Positions 19,487-29,262 of a stretch of DNA of 64,000 nucleotides are shown here, piece by piece. Origin of the DNA: Aurantiochytrium sp. KH105 (taxonomy: Eukaryota > Sar > Bigyra > Thraustochytrida > Thraustochytriidae); NCBI GenBank assembly GCA_003116975.1, contig BGKB01000064.1, forward strand, positions 62,001-126,000, read 5' to 3'. The notes under the pieces are model-generated. The model saw only the letters and a program-made list of their open reading frames with translations. It was not told the origin of the DNA and made no database searches. Position numbers and translations under genes: made by a program. How positions within the stretch are numbered: position 1 is the first letter of the stretch; every line of letters begins with the position of its first letter.

Positions 19487-20746
19487 ATGCTGCCTACGCA
19501 CACGAAGAACCGTAATGGCGGCGGCATGGGCGGACCGCCAACGACAATGAAGCTCCAGTCTGCTTTTGACAAGGGCATGAACATGGCGGGCATCAAGAGC
19601 ACCAAGTCTGGGTCCGGGGACAAGGAGCGTGCATACATCATCCGACAGAACTGGGCGTTGAAAACTGTGCTGCTCTTGCTGGCAATTTTTGGCGCCGGTA
19701 TGGTGATCCTCTTCAACACGGTTCTTCAAGTGAACGTGTCGCGCCGAGAAGCAATGCGGTCAGAAAAGGTCCATCATCAGCTCGAGCACCAGGCTCAGGT
19801 GAGGTTAATGAAGGCTCATTTGGAACTGCAAAAAGCGCTCGAGACTGAGATTCACGAAACGAGTCGATTCGAAGAGTTTAGATCGATTGCAGAACACGCC
19901 CTTGGGGACTATTCTGCGTCAGTGGTCAAGGTCCTGCACGAGAACAACGTGGACAAGGATGTTGTGGCGTCGGTAGAATCCTCCACTGACAACTTGCGCA
20001 AGAGTCTGGACAACTCGTTCGACAACTTTTTGCACCACTTCAAGGGAGTCGCCGAGTCGGCACGTCACAGTCTGAAACGCGTAGCGCATGCCATTGTGAG
20101 CGACGTGGAGCTTGACAAAAAGGAAGAAGACCGCTACCGGGAAAAGATGAAGAGAAAGTTTGGCGTCAAGGTTGACGATGTGGACCCCAACGTGGCCGAT
20201 GATGAAGCGCATAAATACGACCAGTATGGAGTTTTGGACGAGAGTGATGAAGGCGATGACGAGGACGAGGAAGAGATTCGCGAGTCCGTCGAGTTCTTCT
20301 TTTCCAAGCTCAAGGCTCACGATTACCCGCTGCTCAAGGCCGAGGTGATCGAGGAGTGGGAGAACGACATGGCCGATATCTCTAGCACGCTGGCAGACGA
20401 AGAAAAGGAGGTTGACCTGAATTCGATTCGGGACCGAGTGAACGCCAAAGTTGCCATGCATGCGCCGAAGGCGGACAAGTTCGACCCGTCCCGGCACAAT
20501 TCCATTGTGGACTACTACGAAATGCAGATTGAACTGGCCAAGATCTCTTTCCATAAGCAAAGTCTCATGGACCTCTATGACGGCTGGAAGTCCGACGGCA
20601 AGCTCAATGTGTACACGATCCTCTCTGGTCTTGAGCACATTGCAGAAGAGAACAACATGTACTTATTGTACGAGTGGCTCGACGGCGTTGAAGGCGATGA
20701 GGACGAGGTTGAGGCCCCAGGTGGCGCTGCGGCTTCGGACAAGTAA
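19487..20746 (+). CDS. Single-pass membrane protein with acidic/coiled-coil region, unknown
   Basis: 419 aa from the ATG at 19487 (MLPTHTKNRN); an ATG at 19229 would add 86 Arg/Ser-rich residues and seems less likely. One transmembrane helix lies at about residues 60-80 (VLLLLAIFGAGMVILFNTVL), preceded by a basic segment, which suggests a type II or signal-anchored topology. The rest is hydrophilic and helix-prone, with a strongly acidic patch (DESDEGDDEDEEE) near residue 250 and a final acidic tail. Small Asp-rich clusters could suggest calcium binding, but no canonical EF-hand loop is seen. I do not recognise the family. Confidence 0.8.
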   Translation: MLPTHTKNRNGGGMGGPPTTMKLQSAFDKGMNMAGIKSTKSGSGDKERAYIIRQNWALKTVLLLLAIFGAGMVILFNTVLQVNVSRREAMRSEKVHHQLEHQAQVRLMKAHLELQKALETEIHETSRFEEFRSIAEHALGDYSASVVKVLHENNVDKDVVASVESSTDNLRKSLDNSFDNFLHHFKGVAESARHSLKRVAHAIVSDVELDKKEEDRYREKMKRKFGVKVDDVDPNVADDEAHKYDQYGVLDESDEGDDEDEEEIRESVEFFFSKLKAHDYPLLKAEVIEEWENDMADISSTLADEEKEVDLNSIRDRVNAKVAMHAPKADKFDPSRHNSIVDYYEMQIELAKISFHKQSLMDLYDGWKSDGKLNVYTILSGLEHIAEENNMYLLYEWLDGVEGDEDEVEAPGGAAASDK

Positions 20747-21326
20747 GAAGGATACGAGACTGGGCATGCTTGGACCCCGGGTCGGGACATGCGTGTTACC
20801 ATACCCACAGACATCACAAGTAAGATCCTCGGGGGCGCGGCGACGGACATCCATTGGTCCATCCAGCCATCCAGCCCCAAGCAAGGTTGTACAACGAGAG
20901 AATCAAGCGAAAGACATCCATGTGCTCGTGGGCACATTGCGGCAACGTAGAGATGCAGGCAGCAACGCCGCGCCGCCGCGGATGAGATGCGCACATGTGG
21001 AGGTGGGGTTAGGAGTTGGCAAGTAAATCTGAATCTTCATCTTCGTTTTTTAGTTATTGTGGCGGTTAGTTGTTGTTGAGATTGTCGCCGCCGCCGCTTC
21101 TGCTGCTGCTGTTTTCTTGATGGTCATCACACAAAGGTTCGTTGTATGCTCCGCTCGCCATGATCATTCTGTGTATATTGCCAAGGGTATGGCATTTTAA
21201 GGTCCGTTCCTAAAAAAGTTGAAAAAGGAAAGAGGGCTTCAGACTCTTTCTCCACTTTCCAAGAGGTCTGTCGGCACGTTCGCGCAGCAGGGTGCCAACA
21301 GACGAACACATTCATTGGCATAGAAC
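20747..21326. other. Convergent 3' region
   Basis: Shared 3' flank of the membrane-protein gene (+) and the ankyrin gene (-). It includes a gccgccgcc/tgctgctgctg microsatellite near 21090-21112. No gene seen. Confidence 0.5.
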
Positions 21327-22090
21327 TCATGAGCCGATTAGGTTGATGAGAACAACGAGAAAGAGAAGAAACAAAAGGGGCATAAGGATGCCAGCGAGGC
21401 TGCCGCTGGACTTGCTCTTCTTGCTGCGCTTCTTCTTCTTTTTCTTCATTGCTTTGAGTTTCTTCTTGGCAGCCTTGGCATCACGCACACCTTTGCCCTC
21501 GAGGTACTCTACAATGTCATCATGACCACGAAACTCGGCCACTTCTAGAGGCGTCCGGTTCTGCTTGGTCTTGGCCTTGAGGCTGGCGCCGGAGCGAACC
21601 AAAGTTTTAGCGCAACCGAGCTGGCCCTGGTGGCACGCAACATGCAGCGGTGTCTCGAGCTTCTTTTGCTGTGCGTTATCAAACGTCAATTCATCCATTC
21701 GTCCGCCCGTCCGTTCGTTCGTTGAAACGCGAATGATTTTCGAATTGACATTGCATGCGTTGCGATTACGTGTGCACAAAATGAGTTCATTCCCAAGGGA
21801 GGGATAAAAACACCGAGTGAGCGAGAGGATTAATGCGGTGCACAGAAAAGGCGACAACGCGAGAAACTTACACTGGTCACGAGATCGACATCCGCCCCAT
21901 TGTCCAAAAGGAACTTGATCATTTCCTTGAGTCCATGCCGTGCCGCCGCGTGCATGGGGCTGTACCCGCCTTGCAGACATCCGTTGATATCGGCGCCGCG
22001 CACCTTGAGCATCTTCTTGACGGCCGCCTCGTCGTCCTCCTCGACGGCGTCGATGAGCTTGCGCATCACGTCTTCCTTGGTGGTCGGCAT
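21327..22090 (-). CDS. Tail-anchored ankyrin-repeat protein (two exons)
   Basis: Exon 1 is 22090-21872 and exon 2 is 21668-21327, giving 186 aa. The intron (21871-21669, 203 nt) begins GTAAGT and ends CACAG, and sits in phase 0 exactly between two ankyrin repeats. Repeats seen are GYSPMHAAARHGLKEMIKFLL, ETPLHVACHQGQLGCAKTLV and NRTPLEVAEFRGHDDIVEYL. They are followed by a Lys-rich segment (KKKLKAMKKKKKKRSKK) and a C-terminal hydrophobic helix (GILMPLLFLLFLVVLINLI) ending at the stop. That is the layout of a tail-anchored protein exposing ankyrin repeats to the cytosol. The start is MPTTKEDV at 22090; the upstream in-frame sequence is Arg-rich leader. The partner is unknown. Confidence 0.85.
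21669..21871 (-). other. Spliceosomal intron of the ankyrin gene
   Basis: 203-nt GT-AG intron with a consensus GTAAGT donor. It restores the ankyrin periodicity when removed. It is the only intron in the window I can support well. Confidence 0.85.
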
Positions 22091-23119
22091 CTTCTTCGCT
22101 TTATCCACCCTCGCAATCGCCTCACGTCTTCCCCTCCCTTCCCTCCCTCTCCTCCTTTTCCTCCGCGAGCGCCGCGCCCCGCGCGAGCACCTGCACGCAC
22201 GCGTCCACCCTTTCTTGCTCTGCACGTGCAGCGAGGGACCTCAGAGTCAGATCGATCGAACGGGCGATCGACCGCGCCGCGCCGCGAGGGGGCGGAGGCG
22301 CCTCCGCTCGTCCCGCTGCTCGCCTCTCTCGCCGCCTCGGACTAGGCTGGCCAGCTGCTCGACCGATGCTCGATCGATCGCTCGATCGAGGGATTGATCA
22401 TCGCTCGATCAGGGTCGTCGAGGCGTCAACTTTCCGTGCGCGGCTGCGAGGCGCGTGCAGTACAGGGGGCACGCCGCGCCTTTCCGCCTCTTCGCCTCGG
22501 GCCGCGGCCTCTTCGCGCCGCGGCGCGTCCTCTTTTCGAGCCCGCAGACTCTCCGCTTTCTGCCCCCTTTCCAGCGCCCAAGATGCCCCCCGTGGCAGAC
22601 CTCGATGGGTCATCCTTCCGCGGCCCGGCGGGGATATGCTGCGTGTCTGCGGCGCCGCGGCGAATGGGAAAGAGACCTGTTTGCAGCGAGCTGAGGGGCT
22701 TCGGGGAATAGGTCTTTAAAGCGGAACGCTTTGCGCAACAGCCGGGAGGGGGTGTGCGCGGGTCACTTCCACGCCGGGATTCGCGCTGCACGTGCCGCAC
22801 ACGCATGCTCACGCTGGTCACTGGGCGGAAAAATATACCTGTACTTTCAACTTGGCGGCGGCGGCTGGCTGTTAGTAGAGAGAGCTGAGTTTGCTGCGAA
22901 TCGGACGTCCAGCAAAACACGCAGCGCTGGCGGAGGCGGGGGCGTGACCAAGACGTCGCCGTCTACTACTTCGCTTCGCTTCAGCCTGCGGAGCGAGCGA
23001 GCGTCGAAGCGCGCCGTGCGGACGGGGAGCAACGCCAAAAGATAGAAGAACACCAGGCACGGGTCGCTGACGTTGGCGGTCGAGCCGAGCCGAGACGAGA
23101 CGAGACGAGACGAGACGAG
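22091..23119. promoter_or_regulatory. Long divergent promoter region with (CGAGA)n at its right end
   Basis: About 1 kb between divergent genes. It contains GATCGATCG-rich sequence at about 22364-22390 and a pentanucleotide array (CGAGA, about six units, 23091-23119) that runs directly into the ATG at 23120. Short open frames here have arginine-rich composition and are not called. Confidence 0.45.
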
Positions 23120-24472
23120 ATGGAACGCTCGCTCAGGACCTTAGCGAACGCGTCCTCGTGCACGGACAACGTGGAGTGCCCCGCGAACGAGCTTTGCTAT
23201 ACAGGAGTGCCGTGGTTTGAGAATGGCAATTACTCCACGGCGAACCCGGACACGCTTCCGGGGTGCTATTGCAACACGTTCTACGGGTTCACGGGCCCGC
23301 TCTGTCTCGAGGCGAGCGCTTCGACACAAGTCACGATCGTCTGGAACTCGCTCTCATTCTCGCTAGGGATCATCTGTCTTGTCGTGCTCGGAGTCGCGAC
23401 GTATCGCCTCCATCAGCGCGAGAAACTCTGGTCCAGCCTGGCCATGTTCACCACCATCGTCTTGTCCTTTGTCGGCACCTTGATGACGTCTTTATGGGCT
23501 CTCATGGTAGCCCTCTCGGCCGCGGTTCGTGAGGGCTCGCCTCCTCCGCATTGGGACTTTAACGACCAATACAAAGGTCGCTACAATGCGCCGAGTCTCG
23601 TCTTTGGCCCCATCGGGGTCGGCATTTCGGCTTTGGCACTTTTGCACGTCAGTCTCACTTGGCTCGAAATCACCATCAACTCGGGTCGGCTGACCCCGCA
23701 CCAGAGCTCTCGGCTCTCGGCTACGAAGCATTTCGTCTACCTCTTTGAGGTCTTGGCTGTTGCGGTTGGCATCAGCGGCGCCGTTTATGAAAAGACAAAT
23801 GGTCGCAGCATCTTTGGCTTTCTTCTCCTCCCACTCATTCTCTTCATCTTGGTGTCGTACTTTGTAGGCGCAGTGCTTCTGGTCCGCCTTCTTCATCACG
23901 CAACCGACGCTCGCTCGCAGCTGGACAGGGTCTCCAAGTCCTCGCAGGAGACAGCCTTTACGAACCCAGCAATGATTTCGCCCGGCGCCGCAATCTCGCC
24001 TCCATCCTTTCTCGAAAATTCAGACTCGGGCCCAAACGGGGACACAGGTAACAAGAACGCGCGCGCGAGCTGGTTCTGGGCCAGTCTCCCGCCCCGGCCC
24101 TTGTCCAAGCCCAAGAACAAGACTCTTTCGACAAATCTGGAAGGTGGACGCACGCGCGCCTTGACGCAGGAATCAAAGGCATCCTCGGTCTCTCCAAAGT
24201 TGCCCCCGACGAGTTCAGAAAAGCTGTTTTTTTCCGTCATGGTCAAAGTCCGCAACACGGTGATTGCCATCACTTTGTGCATCACTGCATTTCTCATTGC
24301 AACTGTGGGCATATCCTCGGTGGATCAGGCGTCCGATTCGGGCTGGAAGGCTGTAGCGACGCCCGAAGGTTTTCCCTATGTCAAGGCATTTCACCATTTG
24401 CAAATGACCAGCATCATTGTCTCGCAATTGAGCATTGCGCTCTATATCTTCCCGATGGGCGGCGCTGTCTAG
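23120..24472 (+). CDS. Seven-transmembrane protein with EGF-like N terminus
   Basis: 450 aa. Residues 14-62 hold six cysteines (14, 20, 26, 49, 51, 62) with the C-x-C spacing and GFTGPLC ending of an EGF-like module. There is no separate signal peptide, so the first membrane helix may act as signal anchor. I count seven hydrophobic segments: WNSLSFSLGIICLVVLGV, TIVLSFVGTLMTSLWALM, FGPIGVGISALALLHV, YLFEVLAVAVGISGAV, FGFLLLPLILFILVSYFV, TVIAITLCITAFLIATV and SIIVSQLSIALYIFPM. A long loop lies between TM5 and TM6. This resembles a receptor, but no known GPCR family signature is visible. Two Asn-x-Ser/Thr sites lie in the N-terminal region. Confidence 0.85.
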   Translation: MERSLRTLANASSCTDNVECPANELCYTGVPWFENGNYSTANPDTLPGCYCNTFYGFTGPLCLEASASTQVTIVWNSLSFSLGIICLVVLGVATYRLHQREKLWSSLAMFTTIVLSFVGTLMTSLWALMVALSAAVREGSPPPHWDFNDQYKGRYNAPSLVFGPIGVGISALALLHVSLTWLEITINSGRLTPHQSSRLSATKHFVYLFEVLAVAVGISGAVYEKTNGRSIFGFLLLPLILFILVSYFVGAVLLVRLLHHATDARSQLDRVSKSSQETAFTNPAMISPGAAISPPSFLENSDSGPNGDTGNKNARASWFWASLPPRPLSKPKNKTLSTNLEGGRTRALTQESKASSVSPKLPPTSSEKLFFSVMVKVRNTVIAITLCITAFLIATVGISSVDQASDSGWKAVATPEGFPYVKAFHHLQMTSIIVSQLSIALYIFPMGGAV

Positions 24473-25177
24473 AACAGCTCAAAATTGAACAGTAGGCCGA
24501 GCCGAGTAGCACGTTCTCGCTTTTTTACGCAAGTAGAGTTGTAAGTATTTCGTCAACGTTTTTACCACTCGTACACAATCTGAAAGGAGCAACTGTGGCA
24601 TCGACGTCGAATTCAACCTCAAAAGAATGGAGGGCCATGGATTCCAGAGTACTCGACCAAAGTTCGTAAAAGGATTACCACAAGACTTGAACTTGGGTGA
24701 ACCTGATTTTCGCAGACTTTTAAACTTGTAGAGTGATCATTTCAGTGTTTCATATTTTCTTTTGCTGGGCCTGGAACGTAAGCTCAGTCTATTCCTTCGA
24801 TGTTCTCTCAGCAATTTCGAACTTGCAGCTTATACTCTGCATCAGACAACGAATGGCATTCTTCACTTGTGAGTAGTAGTAGCCTTTGCGTTGTTCTCGT
24901 TCTTGCTCCATCCTTTCCTAGCTTCATGCCGGGCGCCTCGTCCCTATTGGTAAAAAAAATCAAAATAAAAAAAATTGTTCAATGTCGCTCACATAGTCAA
25001 TGGCGAGTTTTTTCTGGTCACCACCACAGACCGCCATCCGATTGGCAACCGGAGAGGCCCGGCGCGCGCGCGCGCGCTTGGCGAATAACCTTGGCTCACT
25101 CGTGTTGCCCTTTCACGCCGACCCGGAGCGTCTGACGGCGGCAAAGGTGCTCGGCGAAGAATAAAAAAGCCACAAAG
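24473..25177. other. Intergenic between tandem + genes
   Basis: 3' flank of the 7-TM gene and promoter of SLU7. AT-richer than most of the window. An alternating cg run (cgcgcgcgcgcgcg) lies near 25064-25078. No gene seen. Confidence 0.5.
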
Positions 25178-27172
25178 ATGGCCTCTTCCTCGTCAGCGAT
25201 GTTGACGCGCGAGGAGCTCGCGCGCAAGCGAACGCTAGATGAGGCGCGCAAAAGCGGCGTGCTACCGCCCAAGGTCGACGACGAGGGCAATATGCTGAAT
25301 CCGCACATGCCAGAGTTTATGTCGCAAGCCCCGTGGTATCTAAAACAGGACGAAGGCAGCGGTCTCAAGCACCAGCGACTGGCTAAAGACCACGAGGAGA
25401 AAACTGCGCTCGATGCATGGTACAAACGCGGCAAAAATGTCTTTGTCAATGATAAGAAGACGCGTTTCGAAAAAAACGCTTGCAAAAATTGCGGCGCCAA
25501 GACACATACCGCAAAGGACTGCATGGAGCGGCCCCGAAAGCGCGGCGCGTGGAAGACCAATACGAATTTGGCCTCGGATGAGGTGCAGCAGCAAGATCTC
25601 AAACTCGACTACGATGCCGCGCGCGACCGCTGGAATGGCTTTGACGCAGACGCGCACATGAAACAGCAAATGAGGATACACGAACGTGCAGAGCAGGAGA
25701 AGCGCAAGGAAGCCCAGCGGCGTCGCGACGAAGAATTTCGCAAAAAGCAGGAACGGAAGGCGAAACGCATGGCCGACCGCGAAGCTCGCAAGAAACGTAG
25801 TCGCGCAGAAAAAGAACTCAAGGCAACCGGCGGCGAAGACGCTGACAACGAACAGGACGATGACGACGCAGGTTCGGAGTCAGACTCGTCTTCCGGCTCC
25901 TCCTCTTCCTCCTCGGACAACGATGATGACGATGACGACGACGGCGAAGGTGGCGAAGGCAGCGACGCCGGCGGTCGAGGCTCGGGGTCGGATGACGACG
26001 GCTTGCGTCAGCGCGGTGATGAGTCGGCCATCTTCAAAGTCGGCAACAAAGTCAAGGCTTCTGTCCACAATCTTCGCATCCGCGAAGATACGGCCAAGTA
26101 CCTGCGAAACTTGAACCCAGACTCGGCCTTTTATGATCCCAAAACACGATCGATGCGTGCCAATCCGAACCCTGAGTTGGCACTCAACGAAGCCGAGTAT
26201 GCGGGTGACAACTACGTGAAAATGTCTGGGGACGCCATCGAGCTCGCCAAGGCGCAAACCTTTGCCTGGGACTACGAACGTCGCGCGGAAGGCGCACACC
26301 AGGATGCAGACCAGATGCACCTTCAGGGCAACCCGACGCAGATTTTGCTTGCGCAGAAACAATTTGAAGAACGCGCAAAAAAGGCCAAAGAGCTTCGCGA
26401 GCAAGCTCTCAAAGATAAGTATGGCGAGGGCGCTCTGGCTACGCGTAAAGCAGATCCTAGCGTCCACGGTGGAGCTTCTTCCGAGTTTGTAGAGTATACG
26501 CCTGACGGCAGGCGAATCCGCTCTGGCGTGAATGCCGTGCAAGCGGGTCCCAAGTATGATGAAGATGTCATGGAAGGTAATCATACGAGCGTTTGGGGAT
26601 CGTACTTTGATCGCGAGGGCATGCGCTGGGGCTTTCAGTGTTGCTGGCAAACGTCGCGGCGATCGTACTGCACAGGCGAGGCAGGAAAACGTGCCAAGGA
26701 GGCGGCGCGAAAGCACGCGCAGCACGGACCGGAACAGACTTTAGCGAAAGCAACGCCTACCTCATCTGCTGCAGCTGGCGCTGATCCTGTAAACGTCAAG
26801 AATGCTGACAAGACGAACGCCACCACAAGTGGTGAGCGCTTGGTCAAAGGAGACACGAAGGAAAGCAAACAAACGCACAAGACAAGTAGCAGAGGAAAGA
26901 CGAAAAAGAGCAAAAGAAAGAGCAAGAGCAGCAAGAGCAAAAAATCATCCAAGAAGCGGCGGCGGCGGCGGCGAAGCTCGTCGTCATCTTCGTCATCCTC
27001 GTTGTCGTCATCTTCAGATTCAGAAGACTCATCGGATGAGAACAGAGGCAGTAAGGCCGCGCGCAAGCGACGAGTATCGGCTGACCCGCAAAGCCGGGGC
27101 ACTGATCCTACAGAAGCTGAGATGGACGCCTACCATCGGCAACGTGCTCGTGACGGCGATCCCATGCAATGA
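25178..27172 (+). CDS. SLU7: Pre-mRNA splicing factor SLU7
   Basis: 664 aa, single exon. SLU7 acts at the second catalytic step of splicing, in 3' splice-site selection. The N terminus has the conserved NPHMPEFMSQAPWYL block (residues 41-55). The CCHC zinc knuckle is C102, C105, H110, C115 (CKNCGAKTHTAKDC) followed by RPRKRGAW. A middle region matches the family core (VGNKVKASVHNLRIREDTAKYL and the YDPKTRSMR-NP block). The protein is a little longer than usual because of an acidic Ser/Asp insertion (about residues 225-275) and a long C-terminal Lys/Ser/Arg tract. It converges on the coiled-coil gene at 27337 with 164 bp between. Confidence 0.96.
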   Translation: MASSSSAMLTREELARKRTLDEARKSGVLPPKVDDEGNMLNPHMPEFMSQAPWYLKQDEGSGLKHQRLAKDHEEKTALDAWYKRGKNVFVNDKKTRFEKNACKNCGAKTHTAKDCMERPRKRGAWKTNTNLASDEVQQQDLKLDYDAARDRWNGFDADAHMKQQMRIHERAEQEKRKEAQRRRDEEFRKKQERKAKRMADREARKKRSRAEKELKATGGEDADNEQDDDDAGSESDSSSGSSSSSSDNDDDDDDDGEGGEGSDAGGRGSGSDDDGLRQRGDESAIFKVGNKVKASVHNLRIREDTAKYLRNLNPDSAFYDPKTRSMRANPNPELALNEAEYAGDNYVKMSGDAIELAKAQTFAWDYERRAEGAHQDADQMHLQGNPTQILLAQKQFEERAKKAKELREQALKDKYGEGALATRKADPSVHGGASSEFVEYTPDGRRIRSGVNAVQAGPKYDEDVMEGNHTSVWGSYFDREGMRWGFQCCWQTSRRSYCTGEAGKRAKEAARKHAQHGPEQTLAKATPTSSAAAGADPVNVKNADKTNATTSGERLVKGDTKESKQTHKTSSRGKTKKSKRKSKSSKSKKSSKKRRRRRRSSSSSSSSSLSSSSDSEDSSDENRGSKAARKRRVSADPQSRGTDPTEAEMDAYHRQRARDGDPMQ

Positions 27173-27336
27173 TCCGACCGATGCATGCTTTTTTAGAGAA
27201 ACAAAAGAAAGGTTAACAAAAAAGGAAACATTTTGTGCATCTTGAGGCATATGAGCGACAGCTTTTGTGGTGATGGACATGAGAACTGCGCGCTGTTGTT
27301 CTGCAAAAAGATGAATCAGTGTGAAACCGTGCAGTT

Positions 27337-28533
27337 CTAGGCAATATGTGCAATGACGCGCGCTTCCTTTTGGGCACGGTCAATGGACACAAGCGAATTT
27401 GCAACAAGGCCATAGACAAATTGAATGACCTTGGCGCTCGAGAGATCAAGAGCTTTGGCAATCGCACGCTTCCAGTCATTGAGTAGCATCTCACCGCCCT
27501 GGTCCACGAGAAGAGCAAGCGAGGTGGCCATGGCGTGGGCTTGCCATGCCGCTGTGCCGTGAGATTCTGGAGAACTCGTCTCGGAACTGACGCTGCCTCC
27601 GGTCGACGGGATGCCCGCTGCCTTGACGGCTTGTTTCATATTCTCACGCAGTGCTGCTTCGACGAGCTGTTTAACACGCGCCTCCTCCTGCAAAGTTTCG
27701 AGACGACTGCGCATGTCGTTCACCTTCTCCCAAAGTGAACGCACATTGGCGCTCGAATGTACAGCGGTGCGCTTTGCCGCCTCAAATTCTGCTGCTTTGC
27801 GAGCAAAGTCGTCACAAGCTGCAGCAGCGGTTGCAGCCTCCTGATCCGTTTCGTCGGATGCCGAAATACTGCTCTCAGACGGCCTCGATGACGAGGAAAC
27901 TCGAGCTGTTGCCGAAGCCACCGCCCGCAGATCCCGGATGTGGCCATCAATGTCGTCTAGCTTGGTTCGTAGCGCGTTGATGCGAGTTCTAGAGGCCTCG
28001 AGGTTTTCGTCAGCTTTGTTGGCGTCACCTAGCTTGGTCCTTGCGATTGCAAGCTCGTGTCGAAGCGTTTCAGCATTCTGCGAACCACTTGTGATTGATG
28101 CTGCATCAGAAGCACCAGGTTCGCCTCTTTGCTCTCTTTCGCGCAGCTCGAGTCCGGCGCGTCGCGCGCGAAGCTGCTTGAAGCGTGCAACGAGCACCTC
28201 GACTTCGTCAGCGTCGGTACCGTGCCATTCCGTGGCAATGGCCTCTGCTACGGTTGCATCAACCTGCTTAAATTTCCTTTGATGTCTGCGTTTGCACGCC
28301 CACGCCTCTACGGCCACGCTTTCTTCTTCGCTTAGCTCCTGCGCAAGACGGACGCCCCCGCGAGTCCGTGTCCCGATTCTGGCATGCTCGGCAACTTCTG
28401 TCGGTGTCTCGGCCGCTGCGTCCAGCGTGTCAGGACTCGCGAAGGCTTCTGGTCGGCCCTTTCCGCGCCGCAGCCGTTCGCACGCTGCCTCCAATTGCGC
28501 CAGCGCGCTCACGAGCGCGTCTTCGCGCGTCAT
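27337..28533 (-). CDS. Coiled-coil protein, unknown
   Basis: 398 aa from the ATG at 28533 (MTREDALVSAL). It is rich in Ala, Glu, Arg and Asp, with several helix-forming heptad stretches (about residues 130-215 and 245-320) separated by Ser-rich linkers. The C-terminal ~60 residues are hydrophobic-patterned (WKRAIAKALDLSSAKVIQF, VYGLVANSLVSI) and look folded. No signal, membrane helix or enzyme motif. I do not recognise a family; a cytoskeletal or complex-subunit role would fit but is unproven. Divergent from the GMC oxidoreductase gene. Confidence 0.75.
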   Translation of the reverse strand: MTREDALVSALAQLEAACERLRRGKGRPEAFASPDTLDAAAETPTEVAEHARIGTRTRGGVRLAQELSEEESVAVEAWACKRRHQRKFKQVDATVAEAIATEWHGTDADEVEVLVARFKQLRARRAGLELREREQRGEPGASDAASITSGSQNAETLRHELAIARTKLGDANKADENLEASRTRINALRTKLDDIDGHIRDLRAVASATARVSSSSRPSESSISASDETDQEAATAAAACDDFARKAAEFEAAKRTAVHSSANVRSLWEKVNDMRSRLETLQEEARVKQLVEAALRENMKQAVKAAGIPSTGGSVSSETSSPESHGTAAWQAHAMATSLALLVDQGGEMLLNDWKRAIAKALDLSSAKVIQFVYGLVANSLVSIDRAQKEARVIAHIA

Positions 28534-29262
28534 TGTAGTTGCGCTTGCCGCCGGCGGTTATTTGGGGAATGCTGCGTGGGGGTCAAGTCAACGTCCCAAA
28601 GAGAGAGAGAGACGCGAGAGCAGGCAAATCGACCAGCGACCAGGGGCAGAGCCAGGGTAAACATCAAAACTTCGAACAAAATTTTGCCTCTCCTTTCAAG
28701 AGATCTGATGTCTAGGCCTACCTCCTCTTTGTACAATGTTCTCTTGGTGCCCCTGTAAAAGAAATTGCGGAGAAGAAGTATAGTCTAGCGAATCTCTGAT
28801 TTTTAGACCAAGAGAGGCGAGACTGGTAAAATTGGGACCATTTCGACTTCATAATTAGTCTCGAAGGAAGATCGCTGACCGTTCGGATGGCGGACAAAAG
28901 CGCAAGGCCATGTCTTCGTCCGTGATCAAGGTTATCATCACCCCCCCTCGATGTTGGTGGTCGCACTTGATGACTGGATATCAATCCCTGAACGCAAGCC
29001 TTTCTAGGCTACGCACGAAGATGAGGCCTGCTCTCCCTGCATGTCTTTCTCTTTTCCTTGTCATTGCTCCCGTCACGTTGCAAACGACAATCTAGCTGCA
29101 GCAGGTGCAGCGGCATAGACCCGCCAAAGTGGATCGACGAAAGATCCAAATCTAGAACCACAAGGACAGAAAGAGAGAGAGACTGACCCCGGCGCGGGGA
29201 CGCGGCAAACTCGCAATCCGAGTCGAGACGGTGTGGCGGCGGCAGTAGCTGCGACAGCAAGC
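28534..29262. promoter_or_regulatory. Divergent intergenic region
   Basis: About 730 bp separating the coiled-coil gene (-) and the GMC oxidoreductase gene (+). No gene seen; includes a gagagagaga stretch near 28600 and another near 29170. Confidence 0.45.
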
